From Pararhizobium sp. (lineage in GTDB: Bacteria > Pseudomonadota > Alphaproteobacteria > Rhizobiales > Rhizobiaceae): a stretch of 64,000 nt of DNA. The notes under the pieces were generated by a model that was given only the letters and a program-made list of their open reading frames with translations, searched no databases and was not told the origin of the DNA. The stretch's first letter is position 1, and each line of letters begins with the position of its first letter. The position numbers were made by a program, and so were the translations under genes. This document shows, in pieces, positions 52,826-61,395 of the stretch. The DNA is taken from positions 124,001 through 188,000 of the forward strand of contig JAURWE010000046.1 in assembly GCA_030655075.1 (NCBI GenBank), given 5' to 3'.

Positions 52826-53592
52826 AGAACACCTCCATCGATAATCATGGTTTGCGCCGTCATGCCGGACGAGCAGTCTGAAGCCAGATAGAGGCACGGA
52901 CCGACCACGTCGTCCGGCGCCAGCGCCCGTTTCAGGCATTGCTGCTCGATCATCTTGTTCATCGAATCCTCCGTCAACCAGAGCTCCTTTTGCCGCTCGG
53001 TCACCACCATGCCGGGCAGAAGCGCGTTGACGCGGATATTGCCGGGACCGAGATGCCCGGCGAGCGACTTCGTCAGGCCGATGATCCCGGCCTTGGCGGC
53101 GCCGTAGATCGGCAGCTCGCCCATATTGAGCAGAAAGGCGATCGAGGAAAAATTAATGATCGAGCCGCCGCCCAGCGCACGCATATGCGGCGCCACGGAC
53201 TGTGCCATGAAAAAGTGGTGGCGGAGGTTGACCGCCTGGCTTTCGTCCCAGACGTCAGGCGTCACATCCTCAAGCTTGTGCCGGTCGTCCCGGGCCGCAT
53301 TGTTGACGAGAACGCCGATCGGGCCTGTTGCGCGTGCCGCCGCCGCCACCGCCTGCTGCAGGGAAGCAATGTCGCGCAGGTCCGCTTGCAGGAAAACCGG
53401 CGCATGGCGTGCGTGTTGCGAGAGTCCTGCGGCCAGGGCATTTCCGGCACGGGCGTCGATATCGATGAAAGCAACGCGGCTGCCCTGGCGCACAAAGCCT
53501 TCGACAAGTGCCGCGCCGATACCCGAGGCGCCGCCCGTGATCAGAACGCCGCGATCCTTCAAATCTGGAAATTGCGCGGTCGGCATGGACAT
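52822..53592 (-). CDS. SDR family sugar dehydrogenase
   Basis: A 256-residue short-chain dehydrogenase. Cofactor motif GGASGIG (near 20), NNAA (near 94), catalytic Ser in INFSSIAF (near 146) and Y-x3-K (YGAAKAG, near 160). As first gene of the operon it is likely to oxidise D-galactose (or a related sugar) to its lactone. The start at 53592 has GGGAGAAA upstream; an extension to 53637 would run through the operator. Substrate specificity is inferred from context. Confidence 0.85.
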   Translation of the reverse strand: MSMPTAQFPDLKDRGVLITGGASGIGAALVEGFVRQGSRVAFIDIDARAGNALAAGLSQHARHAPVFLQADLRDIASLQQAVAAAARATGPIGVLVNNAARDDRHKLEDVTPDVWDESQAVNLRHHFFMAQSVAPHMRALGGGSIINFSSIAFLLNMGELPIYGAAKAGIIGLTKSLAGHLGPGNIRVNALLPGMVVTERQKELWLTEDSMNKMIEQQCLKRALAPDDVVGPCLYLASDCSSGMTAQTMIIDGGVL

Positions 53593-53630
53593 GCGGGCAG
53601 TTTCTCCCTGAGCCGGCAAGGCGCTGGCCT

Positions 53631-53647
53631 GTTCCATTATATGGAAC
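53631..53647. promoter_or_regulatory. IclR-type operator palindrome
   Basis: GTTCCAT-tat-ATGGAAC, perfect 7-bp arms, midway between the divergent SDR operon and the IclR regulator gene. A further TTGGAAT half-site lies at 53661-53667. IclR proteins bind such palindromes; autoregulation and control of the operon are inferred. Confidence 0.65.
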
Positions 53648-53721
53648 TCTATTTGATTATTTGGAATTATCGGTCTATGATCGCGTTCTTGTCAAGTGAC
53701 AGTGGCAGGCAGGTGAGGCGG

Positions 53722-54546
53722 ATGGACACGATGCAGCACAGCAAAAAGTCTGCAGTGGACGGGGCTACGGATGTGTCCGGCAGCGGTACCGGAACGCTTG
53801 GCAAGGCGATGGCACTGCTTGATCTCGTGGCGGCAGCCGATGCGCCGTTGCGGTTCGTCGAAATTCTCGCTCTGACGCAGCAGCCGCGTGGAACCGTACA
53901 CCGCCAGCTTTCCCATCTTGTTGAAGAAGGGCTTTTGGCGCTGCGTGAGGATCTGCGCTACGAGCCGGGGATCCGCCTTCTGACGCTTGCGTCGAACGCC
54001 TGGTCGAGAAACCAGTTTCGCGCCGTCGCCGAGCCGCATCTGAAAAGGCTGCAGGAGCAGACGGGAGAAACCATCCATCTCGGCATTCTGCGTGGTCTCG
54101 AAGTCATATATCTCGACAAGGTCGAAGGCCGTCAGGCCATCCGGATGCATTCGCAGATCGGCAACGCATCACCGGTTTATTGCACTGGTGTCGGGAAGGC
54201 CGCACTTTCCGTGCTGGACGAGGGAAAGCTGCTCGAAGTGATGGGGCAGCTTATATTTCATCCCTATACGCCGAGCACTCATCGCTCAGTCCGGTCTCTG
54301 ATGGAGGACATCGTCCACATCAAGAAGCGAGGCTATGCTTTCGATCGCGAAGAGCACGAACGTGGCATCTGCTGCGTCGCGGCCCCCGTTCACTCGCGGC
54401 ACCACGGCATTGTCGCCGGAATTTCCGTGACAGGACCAGTCCATCGTTTGCCGGCGGAAAAACTGGAAGCCTGGGCTGGCCTCGTCGACCACGCAGCCGT
54501 GGCGATTTCTGCCGATCTGGTGGCCCGTCTTGGGCCGGGCCGTTGA
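53722..54546 (+). CDS. IclR family transcriptional regulator
   Basis: 274 residues. The N-terminal winged HTH (about 25-85: GKAMALLDLVAAADAPLRFV, PRGTVHRQLSHLVEEG) and C-terminal IclR effector-binding domain (about 100-265: YCTGVGKAALSV, YAFDREEHERGICCVAAPV) are complete. It is divergent from the galactonate-type operon and likely represses it, with a sugar acid as effector. A GAGG site precedes the ATG; an upstream frame antisense to the SDR gene is rejected. Confidence 0.92.
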   Translation: MDTMQHSKKSAVDGATDVSGSGTGTLGKAMALLDLVAAADAPLRFVEILALTQQPRGTVHRQLSHLVEEGLLALREDLRYEPGIRLLTLASNAWSRNQFRAVAEPHLKRLQEQTGETIHLGILRGLEVIYLDKVEGRQAIRMHSQIGNASPVYCTGVGKAALSVLDEGKLLEVMGQLIFHPYTPSTHRSVRSLMEDIVHIKKRGYAFDREEHERGICCVAAPVHSRHHGIVAGISVTGPVHRLPAEKLEAWAGLVDHAAVAISADLVARLGPGR

Positions 54547-54693
54547 GCAAAAGCCCAAAGACCCCGAGAATGTTGTGAAACCAATCCATATAGACGTTCG
54601 TTTGACTAGACGAAACGCTAGGTGAAATGTAGCTTAGCTTCTTATCATACAATTGAATTGGCTTATGGGCCATTCGGCTCCAGAGGAATGGCG

Positions 54694-55434
54694 ATGATCG
54701 ATTTTTTTCAAAGCAATTCGTCTTCGATCATGCCGGGCCATGATGAGAACGATTGCGAGCTTGCGACCGAAGATGACGTGGCACGCTTGCTCGAACGTTT
54801 GACGGTGGCGTACGGGTTCAACGGATTTCTTGTCATCACGCTGCCATCGCAGCCCACTGAAACGCTCAAGGAAAATCTTCTTTTGACCAATTGGCCCAAG
54901 GAGATGCAGGACGCCTACGACGCGGCGTCGCTGTTCGGGGCGAGTCCGATCATTGAGAAGCTGCGCAAGGCGGCCGTGCCGTTTTCCTATGAAATCAAAA
55001 GCGCAAACCGGCGCCGGGGCGATGGCAAATCGGAGATTGCGATCAATCTTTTCGAACGGTTCGGCATGACCACCGGTGCCTACTTTCCCGCACAGCTTGC
55101 CGACGGGCAGCGCGGTGCAATTTCTGTTTCGGGAACGCGGGGTGTTCTGCGGCAGGAGGAGATGCTGCAGCTGAACATGTTTGCAAACTACATTTTCAAC
55201 CGGGTGGGCCAGCTGCGCAAACCTGAGCGTGTGTCAGGTTCTTCCCTGTCGGAACGTGAACTTGAGTGCATCTACTGGGCGGCTGCGGGCAAGACGAGCT
55301 CGGAAATGGCCGGAATTCTTGATCTTTCTGAACACACCGTTAATCACTATCTTAACCGTGCAGGTCGTAAACTCGATGCGGTGAATCGCGTGCAAGCTGT
55401 AGCGAAAGCGTATCGCGCGGGATTGATCCATTGA
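54694..55434 (+). CDS. LuxR-type transcriptional regulator, first of a tandem pair
   Basis: A 246-residue protein with an autoinducer-binding-like N-terminal domain (about 20-165) and a C-terminal LuxR HTH (about 180-240: LSERELECIYWAAAGKTSSE, LSEHTVNHYLNRAGRKLDAV). No LuxI synthase is in the window, so it is a LuxR solo. It is similar to the next gene, especially in the HTH. The arrangement resembles the VisN/VisR pair that controls rhizobial motility, and a chemoreceptor gene follows, but no flagellar genes are present, so that name is not assigned. The ATG at 54694 has GAGGA 6 bases upstream. Confidence 0.85.
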   Translation: MIDFFQSNSSSIMPGHDENDCELATEDDVARLLERLTVAYGFNGFLVITLPSQPTETLKENLLLTNWPKEMQDAYDAASLFGASPIIEKLRKAAVPFSYEIKSANRRRGDGKSEIAINLFERFGMTTGAYFPAQLADGQRGAISVSGTRGVLRQEEMLQLNMFANYIFNRVGQLRKPERVSGSSLSERELECIYWAAAGKTSSEMAGILDLSEHTVNHYLNRAGRKLDAVNRVQAVAKAYRAGLIH

Positions 55435-55489
55435 TTTTATTTCTATCGGGAATATCTATTCCATACTGGCGCTTATACTGTGAGAGACC

Positions 55490-56233
55490 ATGACCGCCAC
55501 GAAAGCGATATGGACGCGGCCTACAGACGGTGACTTTGCGCCGGAAATCGCCGCGCTCGCCACGCAGTTCGATGTCATTCGCTTCATGAAAGGCACGACA
55601 GCTGCTTTTGGTTTCAAGACATTCCTCGTTTTCAACATGCCGATCGTAACATCGGAAAAGCTGTCGACCAACTCGATCATCTCCAACATTGCCGTCGAAC
55701 TGTTCCAGAAATACGATGAACTCGGCCTCTTGAAGCACAGCGACAGCATACGCAAGCTTCGCCAGACGACGGCACCGTTCCACTACACGCTCGATCAATG
55801 GTTCAAGGCGCTGAAGTCTGTGCCCGGTACCGAACCTGTCGAGCAGTATTTGCGCGACAACAATCTGCTCGAGGCCTATTTTTTCCCCGTGCATGACGCC
55901 GACGCCAACCGCGGCGCGGTGATCTGGAGCGGCGACCGCTCGAACGTGACGATGAGCGAGATCATGGAACTGCAGATGATCGCGATCCACGTCTACAACC
56001 GCCTGGCGGAAATCGGTGCGATGCTGAAAACCGGAAGTGTTTCACTGTCCGAGCGCGAAAAACACTGCCTCAGCTGGACGGCTGCCGGCAAGACCAGCTC
56101 CGAAATCGCTCATATTCTCGGTCTGTCCGAGCACACGATCAATCATTACCTCAATCAGGCAACGCGCAAGCTTGATGCGGTCAACCGCACCCAGGCCGTC
56201 GTGAAAGCCATGAAACGCGGCTTCATATCCTGA
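55490..56233 (+). CDS. LuxR-type transcriptional regulator, second of a tandem pair
   Basis: A 247-residue paralogue of the preceding gene, 55 bp downstream on the same strand. The N-terminal ligand-binding-like domain (about 25-170) differs, but the HTH is nearly the same (LSEREKHCLSWTAAGKTSSE, LSEHTINHYLNQATRKLDAV). The two may form a heterodimer, as VisN/VisR do. The strongly conserved residues of acyl-homoserine-lactone receptors are not obvious in either, so the ligand is unknown. Confidence 0.85.
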   Translation: MTATKAIWTRPTDGDFAPEIAALATQFDVIRFMKGTTAAFGFKTFLVFNMPIVTSEKLSTNSIISNIAVELFQKYDELGLLKHSDSIRKLRQTTAPFHYTLDQWFKALKSVPGTEPVEQYLRDNNLLEAYFFPVHDADANRGAVIWSGDRSNVTMSEIMELQMIAIHVYNRLAEIGAMLKTGSVSLSEREKHCLSWTAAGKTSSEIAHILGLSEHTINHYLNQATRKLDAVNRTQAVVKAMKRGFIS

Positions 56234-56521
56234 TCCGACAGGGCGTGTTCAAGCCTACGCAGCGCGCTGCGGTCCTCATAAAGAAATACTCAAGAAAAGT
56301 CTAAAATACAGTTTGCCGTGCAATGTATTTCTGCACTGCGGTGTTTGGTTTTATAAGAACATTAATCATTAATCTGCAGGTTGCTCGAGACCGAATGATT
56401 CTGTCGGACGTCCTGCTGCTGCAAGCCGATTCCCCTGCACCCTGAATATTTCCAATAGCTGCTGCGCGACCCGTTTTCCGGTACGGCGATCGTATGACTG
56501 CGCGTTTTTTTAGGAACATCG
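56234..56521. other. Non-coding gap before the chemoreceptor gene
   Basis: 288 bp, AT-rich in the middle (56285-56390), with no coding frame supported. It probably holds the mcp promoter; no consensus was clear enough to mark. Confidence 0.4.
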
Positions 56522-58918
56522 ATGCTTTTCAAGACTGCGACGTCCCGCAATATTTTCTCAGTTGTTGCAACGGGTCTCGTTGCCACGGTGGTCACCGCCG
56601 GCACGCTCTTCTGGATCTCCTACAAAGAAGTCGAGACGAACAGCATCAAGGAGATGAACCTCGCGGCTTCCGTCACGGCGGCAGGCATCGAACAGCAGAT
56701 GACAAATGGCCTTCAGCTGGTCTCGGCCCTGCAGGGCACGATGAACGGCCTGAAGAAGGCGGGCGTCGACAATCGCGCGACCACCGACGGCATCATGCGC
56801 GAGCTTCTCGAAGAAACGCCCTATGTGCTGGGCGTATGGTCGGGCTGGGAGCCGAATGCATTCGACGGCAAGGACAAGGATTTTGTCGGCAAACCCGGGC
56901 ATGATGCGACGGGACGCTACGTGCCTTACTGGGTTCGCTCCGATGGCAAGATCATCGTCGAGGCCCTGATCGACTACGACAAGCCGGGACCTGGCGACTA
57001 CTACCAGCTGCCGTTCAAGTCGCAAAAGCAGGTGGTCATCGAACCCTATCTCTATCCGGTCAATGGCAAGGACGTTCTGATCACCACGCTGGTCGGTCCG
57101 GTCACCGTTGATGGCAAACAGCTCGGCGTCACCGGCATTGATATTGCGCTTGGTGATATCGCCACCCAACTGGCTGCGATGAAGCCACTGGGCGATGGTT
57201 CCGTATCGCTCATCTCTGCTGGCGGAAAATTCATCGGCAACCCCAATCCCGAATTCCTCGGCAAGGCCATCAAGGACACGACGGTTAACCAGGCCGCCTG
57301 GGAGAAGCTCATTGCCGCACCGGGAACACCTATAGAGATGACCGGTGTCGACGGCTCGTCCGAGTTCAGCGTTGCCGTTCCGGTTCGCATCGTGCCGGAA
57401 ACCACCTGGTTCGCCGTCATTTCCGTTCCGAAGGCCACCGTTTTCGCACATCTGACCAGCCTTGCCTGGACCGCCCTTACCATCATCGCCGGTGCCTCGC
57501 TGCTGCTGGTTCTGCTCGGCACGCTGATTTCACGCAGTTTCCGCAAGCGTCTGGATGCGATTGTCACGGCCACCGGTGATATCGCCCATGGCAACACCGC
57601 CGTGGTTCTGGCGGATGCAGAAAAGAAAGACGAGATCGGCGACATGGCCCGCTCGCTGCTGATCCTGCGCGATGCCACCATTGCTAAAAAGCGTCTCGAA
57701 GCCGAAGCCGAGGAAAGCCGCGCCAGCGGCGATCAGGAACGTCAGCGCCGCGCCGCAGAGACGGCCGAAAATGAACGGCAGATGCGTCTGGCCGTGACCG
57801 AACTCGGTGCAGGCCTTCAGCATCTGGCCGATGGCGACGTCACCATCCGTCTTGAACAGCCTTTCATCGGCAGCCTTGATCAGCTGCGGCTCGACTTCAA
57901 CACCTCTATGACCAAGCTGCAGCGCGCGCTGCAGGATGTCGGCGTCAACGCGCAGGGGATCCGCTCGGGCTCGACCGAAATTCTCTCCGCCGCCGACGAT
58001 CTGGCCAAGCGCACCGAACAGCAGGCGGCCTCCGTTGAGGAAACCGCAGCAGCGCTCGACGAAATCACCCAGTCGGTCAAAGACTCCACCCGCCGCGCCG
58101 AAGAGGCTGGTGCGCTGGTTGCCCACGCCAAGTCCGGCGCCCAGGAATCGAGCATGGTCGTGCGCAAGGCTGTTGCTGCCGTCGGCCAGATCGAAAGCTC
58201 GTCGCTGGAGATCAGCCAGATCATCGGCGTCATCGATGAAATCGCCTTCCAGACCAATCTTCTCGCCCTGAATGCCGGTGTCGAGGCAGCACGTGCAGGC
58301 GATGCCGGCAAGGGCTTTGCCGTCGTCGCCCAGGAAGTTCGCGAACTGGCGCAGCGCTCGGCCAATGCCGCCAAGGAAATCAAGGCGCTGATCGCCAAGT
58401 CCGGCGAACAGGTCAAGACCGGCGTTGCTCTCGTTGGCGAAACCGGCAAGGCGCTCGAAACCATCGTTCGCGAGGTCGAAGAGATCAACGACCACGTTTC
58501 GGCGATCGTCGAAGCGGCCCGCGAACAGTCGATCGGCCTGCAGGACATCAACCGCGCCGTCAATGTCATGGACCAGGGAACCCAGCAGAATGCGGCCATG
58601 GTGGAGGAACAGACGGCCGCCAGCCACACGCTGGCGGCCGAAGCCTCGGCCCTGTCCGACCTGCTGGCCGGTTTCCAGCTCGGTCAGCCGGTGGCGTCCG
58701 GCCAGGCCCATCGCCCCGATCAGGGTTTTGCCCGCCAGCAGCCGGCCAGCCGGCAGGCCCCAACCGTGAAGCCGCTGGTCCGCCCGGCCTCCGCCGTCTC
58801 GCAGCCGGCCCGCTCTCCGGCACGCGCTCTTGGGCAGAAGCTTGCCGGTGCCTTCGGCGGCAACTCGTCTTCCTCGTCGGCGCCGACAAGCAGCGGCGAC
58901 GGCTGGGACGAATTCTGA
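56522..58918 (+). CDS. Methyl-accepting chemotaxis protein with periplasmic Cache domain
   Basis: A 798-residue chemoreceptor. TM1 near 11-32, a double-Cache-type sensor at about 35-305 (YVLGVWSGWEPNAFDGKD, GVTGIDIALGDIATQL), TM2 near 308-338, HAMP near 340-395, a long coil with a second HAMP-like unit, and the signalling domain with hairpin tip EIAFQTNLLALNAGVEAARA (near 577-596). The C-terminus ends WDEF, similar to the WxxF pentapeptides that tether CheR. It follows two LuxR-type regulators. The ligand is unknown; Cache receptors often bind amino or organic acids. Confidence 0.93.
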   Translation: MLFKTATSRNIFSVVATGLVATVVTAGTLFWISYKEVETNSIKEMNLAASVTAAGIEQQMTNGLQLVSALQGTMNGLKKAGVDNRATTDGIMRELLEETPYVLGVWSGWEPNAFDGKDKDFVGKPGHDATGRYVPYWVRSDGKIIVEALIDYDKPGPGDYYQLPFKSQKQVVIEPYLYPVNGKDVLITTLVGPVTVDGKQLGVTGIDIALGDIATQLAAMKPLGDGSVSLISAGGKFIGNPNPEFLGKAIKDTTVNQAAWEKLIAAPGTPIEMTGVDGSSEFSVAVPVRIVPETTWFAVISVPKATVFAHLTSLAWTALTIIAGASLLLVLLGTLISRSFRKRLDAIVTATGDIAHGNTAVVLADAEKKDEIGDMARSLLILRDATIAKKRLEAEAEESRASGDQERQRRAAETAENERQMRLAVTELGAGLQHLADGDVTIRLEQPFIGSLDQLRLDFNTSMTKLQRALQDVGVNAQGIRSGSTEILSAADDLAKRTEQQAASVEETAAALDEITQSVKDSTRRAEEAGALVAHAKSGAQESSMVVRKAVAAVGQIESSSLEISQIIGVIDEIAFQTNLLALNAGVEAARAGDAGKGFAVVAQEVRELAQRSANAAKEIKALIAKSGEQVKTGVALVGETGKALETIVREVEEINDHVSAIVEAAREQSIGLQDINRAVNVMDQGTQQNAAMVEEQTAASHTLAAEASALSDLLAGFQLGQPVASGQAHRPDQGFARQQPASRQAPTVKPLVRPASAVSQPARSPARALGQKLAGAFGGNSSSSSAPTSSGDGWDEF

Positions 58919-59114
58919 GACCAGATCAATAGCTTGAGCAGCAGGCTGTCCTTTCTTTGTGCGATCCCCTATGGCGGGCGCTGGAGAAAAGGCAGCCTGT
59001 TTTGCGTCTTGCCACAGGCTTCCGGCCTTGGTTGGCTAACGACCCTGTGCGATTTTCATTGGCTTAGCGCGCCCTCTCCACTATTTACGCTGCAGTGCAA
59101 GCAATGAGGGTTCG

Positions 59115-60329
59115 ATGACGGACGTCAGCAAGGAACAGGTTCTGGACAAGTTGAGGACCGTGCGCGGTCCCGATATGGACGGCAACATCGTCGACCTCGG
59201 CCTCGTTTCGGATGTCTTCATCTCCGATGGCAAGGCCTACTTCTCGATCACCGTGCCGGCCGAACGTGCCCGCGAGCTCGATCCGATGCGGGCTGCGGCC
59301 GAACGTGTCGTCAAGGAAATCCCCGGCATCAAGGCCGCCATGGTGGCGCTGACCGCCGACAAGCGCGCCGCCACCGGCAGCGAACCCGCCGCCCGCAAGC
59401 AGCCGGCCGCCGCTGCGCACGATCATTCCCATGCTGGCCATTCCCATGCCGGTCACTATCATTCGCATGCAGGCCACAGCCATGCGCCGAAACCGGCGCC
59501 TGCCGCGCCACCTGCCAAGCCGGGCATTCCCGGTGTCGGCGCCATCATCGCCGTTGCCTCGGGCAAGGGTGGCGTCGGCAAGTCCACCACCTCGGTCAAT
59601 CTGGCGCTGGGCCTTGTCGCCAACGGCCTGAAGGTCGGCATTCTCGATGCCGACATCTACGGTCCGTCGATGCCGCGCCTTTTGAAACTGTCCGGCCGTC
59701 CGCAGCAGATCGACGGCAAGATGATCAAGCCGATGGAAAATTACGGCCTCAAGGTCATGTCGATGGGGTTCATGGTCGATGAGGACGTCGCCATGATCTG
59801 GCGCGGCCCAATGATCCAGTCGGCGCTGATGCAGATGATGCGTGAAGTCGCCTGGGGCGAACTCGACGTACTCGTCGTCGACATGCCGCCCGGAACCGGC
59901 GATGCGCAGCTGACAATGGCGCAACAGGTGCCGCTCGCCGGCGCCGTCATCGTCTCGACGCCGCAGGACCTGGCCCTGATCGATGCCCGCAAGGGATTGA
60001 ACATGTTCCGCAAGGTCGAAGTGCCGGTGCTTGGCATCGTCGAGAACATGAGCTATTTCATATGTCCGGACTGTGGCGGCCGCCACGACATTTTCGGGCA
60101 TGGCGGCGCCCGCAGGGAAGCTGAAAAAATTGGTGTTCCGTTCCTTGGAGAAGTGCCGTTGACCATGGAAATCAGGGAAACCTCCGATGCCGGTACACCC
60201 GTCGTCGTCTCGCATCCGGATGGGCCGCACGCCAAGGTCTACCGCGACATCGCTGCCAGCGTCTGGCAGCAGGTCAGCGCCGCCAAGGGCAACGCTGCCC
60301 GCAGCATGCCCAACATCGTCTTCGAATGA
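59115..60329 (+). CDS. apbC: Mrp/NBP35-type Fe-S cluster carrier ATPase with His-rich linker
   Basis: A 404-residue P-loop protein that carries [4Fe-4S] clusters to apoproteins. A DUF59/MIP18-like domain (1-80) is followed by a histidine-rich linker (about 102-123, units of HSHAGH) and the deviant Walker A GKGGVGKS at 150-157. The cluster-binding C-x2-C lies in ICPDCGG near 316. The His-rich linker could bind a metal, which is not standard for the family. A GAGGG site precedes the ATG. Confidence 0.92.
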   Translation: MTDVSKEQVLDKLRTVRGPDMDGNIVDLGLVSDVFISDGKAYFSITVPAERARELDPMRAAAERVVKEIPGIKAAMVALTADKRAATGSEPAARKQPAAAAHDHSHAGHSHAGHYHSHAGHSHAPKPAPAAPPAKPGIPGVGAIIAVASGKGGVGKSTTSVNLALGLVANGLKVGILDADIYGPSMPRLLKLSGRPQQIDGKMIKPMENYGLKVMSMGFMVDEDVAMIWRGPMIQSALMQMMREVAWGELDVLVVDMPPGTGDAQLTMAQQVPLAGAVIVSTPQDLALIDARKGLNMFRKVEVPVLGIVENMSYFICPDCGGRHDIFGHGGARREAEKIGVPFLGEVPLTMEIRETSDAGTPVVVSHPDGPHAKVYRDIAASVWQQVSAAKGNAARSMPNIVFE

Positions 60330-60402
60330 TCGCGGAACCGGCGCCCTTGCTCTTGCTCCAGATCATTGCCTTTAAGGCTCCGTCATCGCCGCAGGTGCGC
60401 CG

Positions 60403-61380
60403 ATGATCACGGCATTCCGCGCCAATGGCGAAAGCTTCGAGCTGAAGCCCGATCCCGGCATCGTCTCGCTTGATGCTGACGTCGTGTGGCTCGATCTTCT
60501 GAAGCCCGATAAGGCCGAGGACACATTTGTCGAGGGGCTTCTCGGCATCGAGGTGCCGACCCGCGAGGACATGAAGGACATCGAACCGTCAAGCCGCCTG
60601 TATACGGATGGCAACACCGTGTTCATGACGGCGTCGTTGGTGTTCCGCGCCGACGAGGAACTGCCCGAGCTGACCGACGTCGCCTTCGTCCTGACCGGCA
60701 GCCGCCTCATCACCGTGCGTTATGCCGAGCCGAAGTCGTTCAAGCTGTTCAAGGCTTCGATGCATCGCATCCCAGGTGGTTGCAGGACAGGGCCGGTCAT
60801 GGCCGCACGCCTGTTCGAGACCATCGTCGACCGCACCGCCGAAATCCTCGAGCAGGCCGTCGTGCGCATCGACAAGCTGTCGACGCAGGTTTTCGCTGAC
60901 AAGACCCGCCGCACCCGGCGTCCGCCCCATTATCTTGAAGACCGGCTTCTCGACGTGGCAGGCCATCACCGTCTCATCGCCAAGGCGCGCGACAGCCTGA
61001 CCTCGCTGTCGCGCGTGACGAGTTTCCTGTCGACGGTGCCGGCGGTGCAGGAAGACAGGGAAACGCTGGAACTCTGCCGCACCGTGTCGCGCGATATCCA
61101 GTTCCTGTCGGAACATGCCGCCTTCATCTCCGGCAACATCACCTTCCTGCTTGATGCATCGCTCGGCCTCATCGGCGTCGAGCAGAACGCCATCATCAAG
61201 ATATTCTCGATCGCATCGGTGGTATTCCTGCCACCAACGCTGGTCGCCTCGATCTACGGCATGAATTTCGATTTCATGCCCGAGCTGAAATGGCTATACG
61301 GTTATCCGTCGTCCCTTGGGCTCATGATCGTATCGGCCATCGTACCGTTCTTCTTTTTTCGCTGGAAAGGCTGGCTCTAG
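60403..61380 (+). CDS. corA: CorA family magnesium/divalent cation transporter
   Basis: A 325-residue pentameric channel. A large cytosolic domain (1-255) is followed by two C-terminal membrane helices, the first ending in the signature YGMNF (near 288), the second at about 301-320. The basic C-terminus is as expected. CorA imports Mg2+ and some Co2+/Ni2+. It is 73 bp downstream of the Mrp gene and just upstream of kup. No Mg-sensing leader was recognised. Confidence 0.93.
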   Translation: MITAFRANGESFELKPDPGIVSLDADVVWLDLLKPDKAEDTFVEGLLGIEVPTREDMKDIEPSSRLYTDGNTVFMTASLVFRADEELPELTDVAFVLTGSRLITVRYAEPKSFKLFKASMHRIPGGCRTGPVMAARLFETIVDRTAEILEQAVVRIDKLSTQVFADKTRRTRRPPHYLEDRLLDVAGHHRLIAKARDSLTSLSRVTSFLSTVPAVQEDRETLELCRTVSRDIQFLSEHAAFISGNITFLLDASLGLIGVEQNAIIKIFSIASVVFLPPTLVASIYGMNFDFMPELKWLYGYPSSLGLMIVSAIVPFFFFRWKGWL

Positions 61381-61395
61381 GGCCTGTTGAACATC

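Noticed and set aside
54694..56233. Naming the LuxR pair visN and visR
   Set aside because: Tandem layout fits, but there is no flagellar cluster and I cannot verify similarity by alignment.
56360..56372. TTAATCATTAA considered as a CtrA site before the mcp gene
   Set aside because: The half-sites are only 3 bases apart, not 7.
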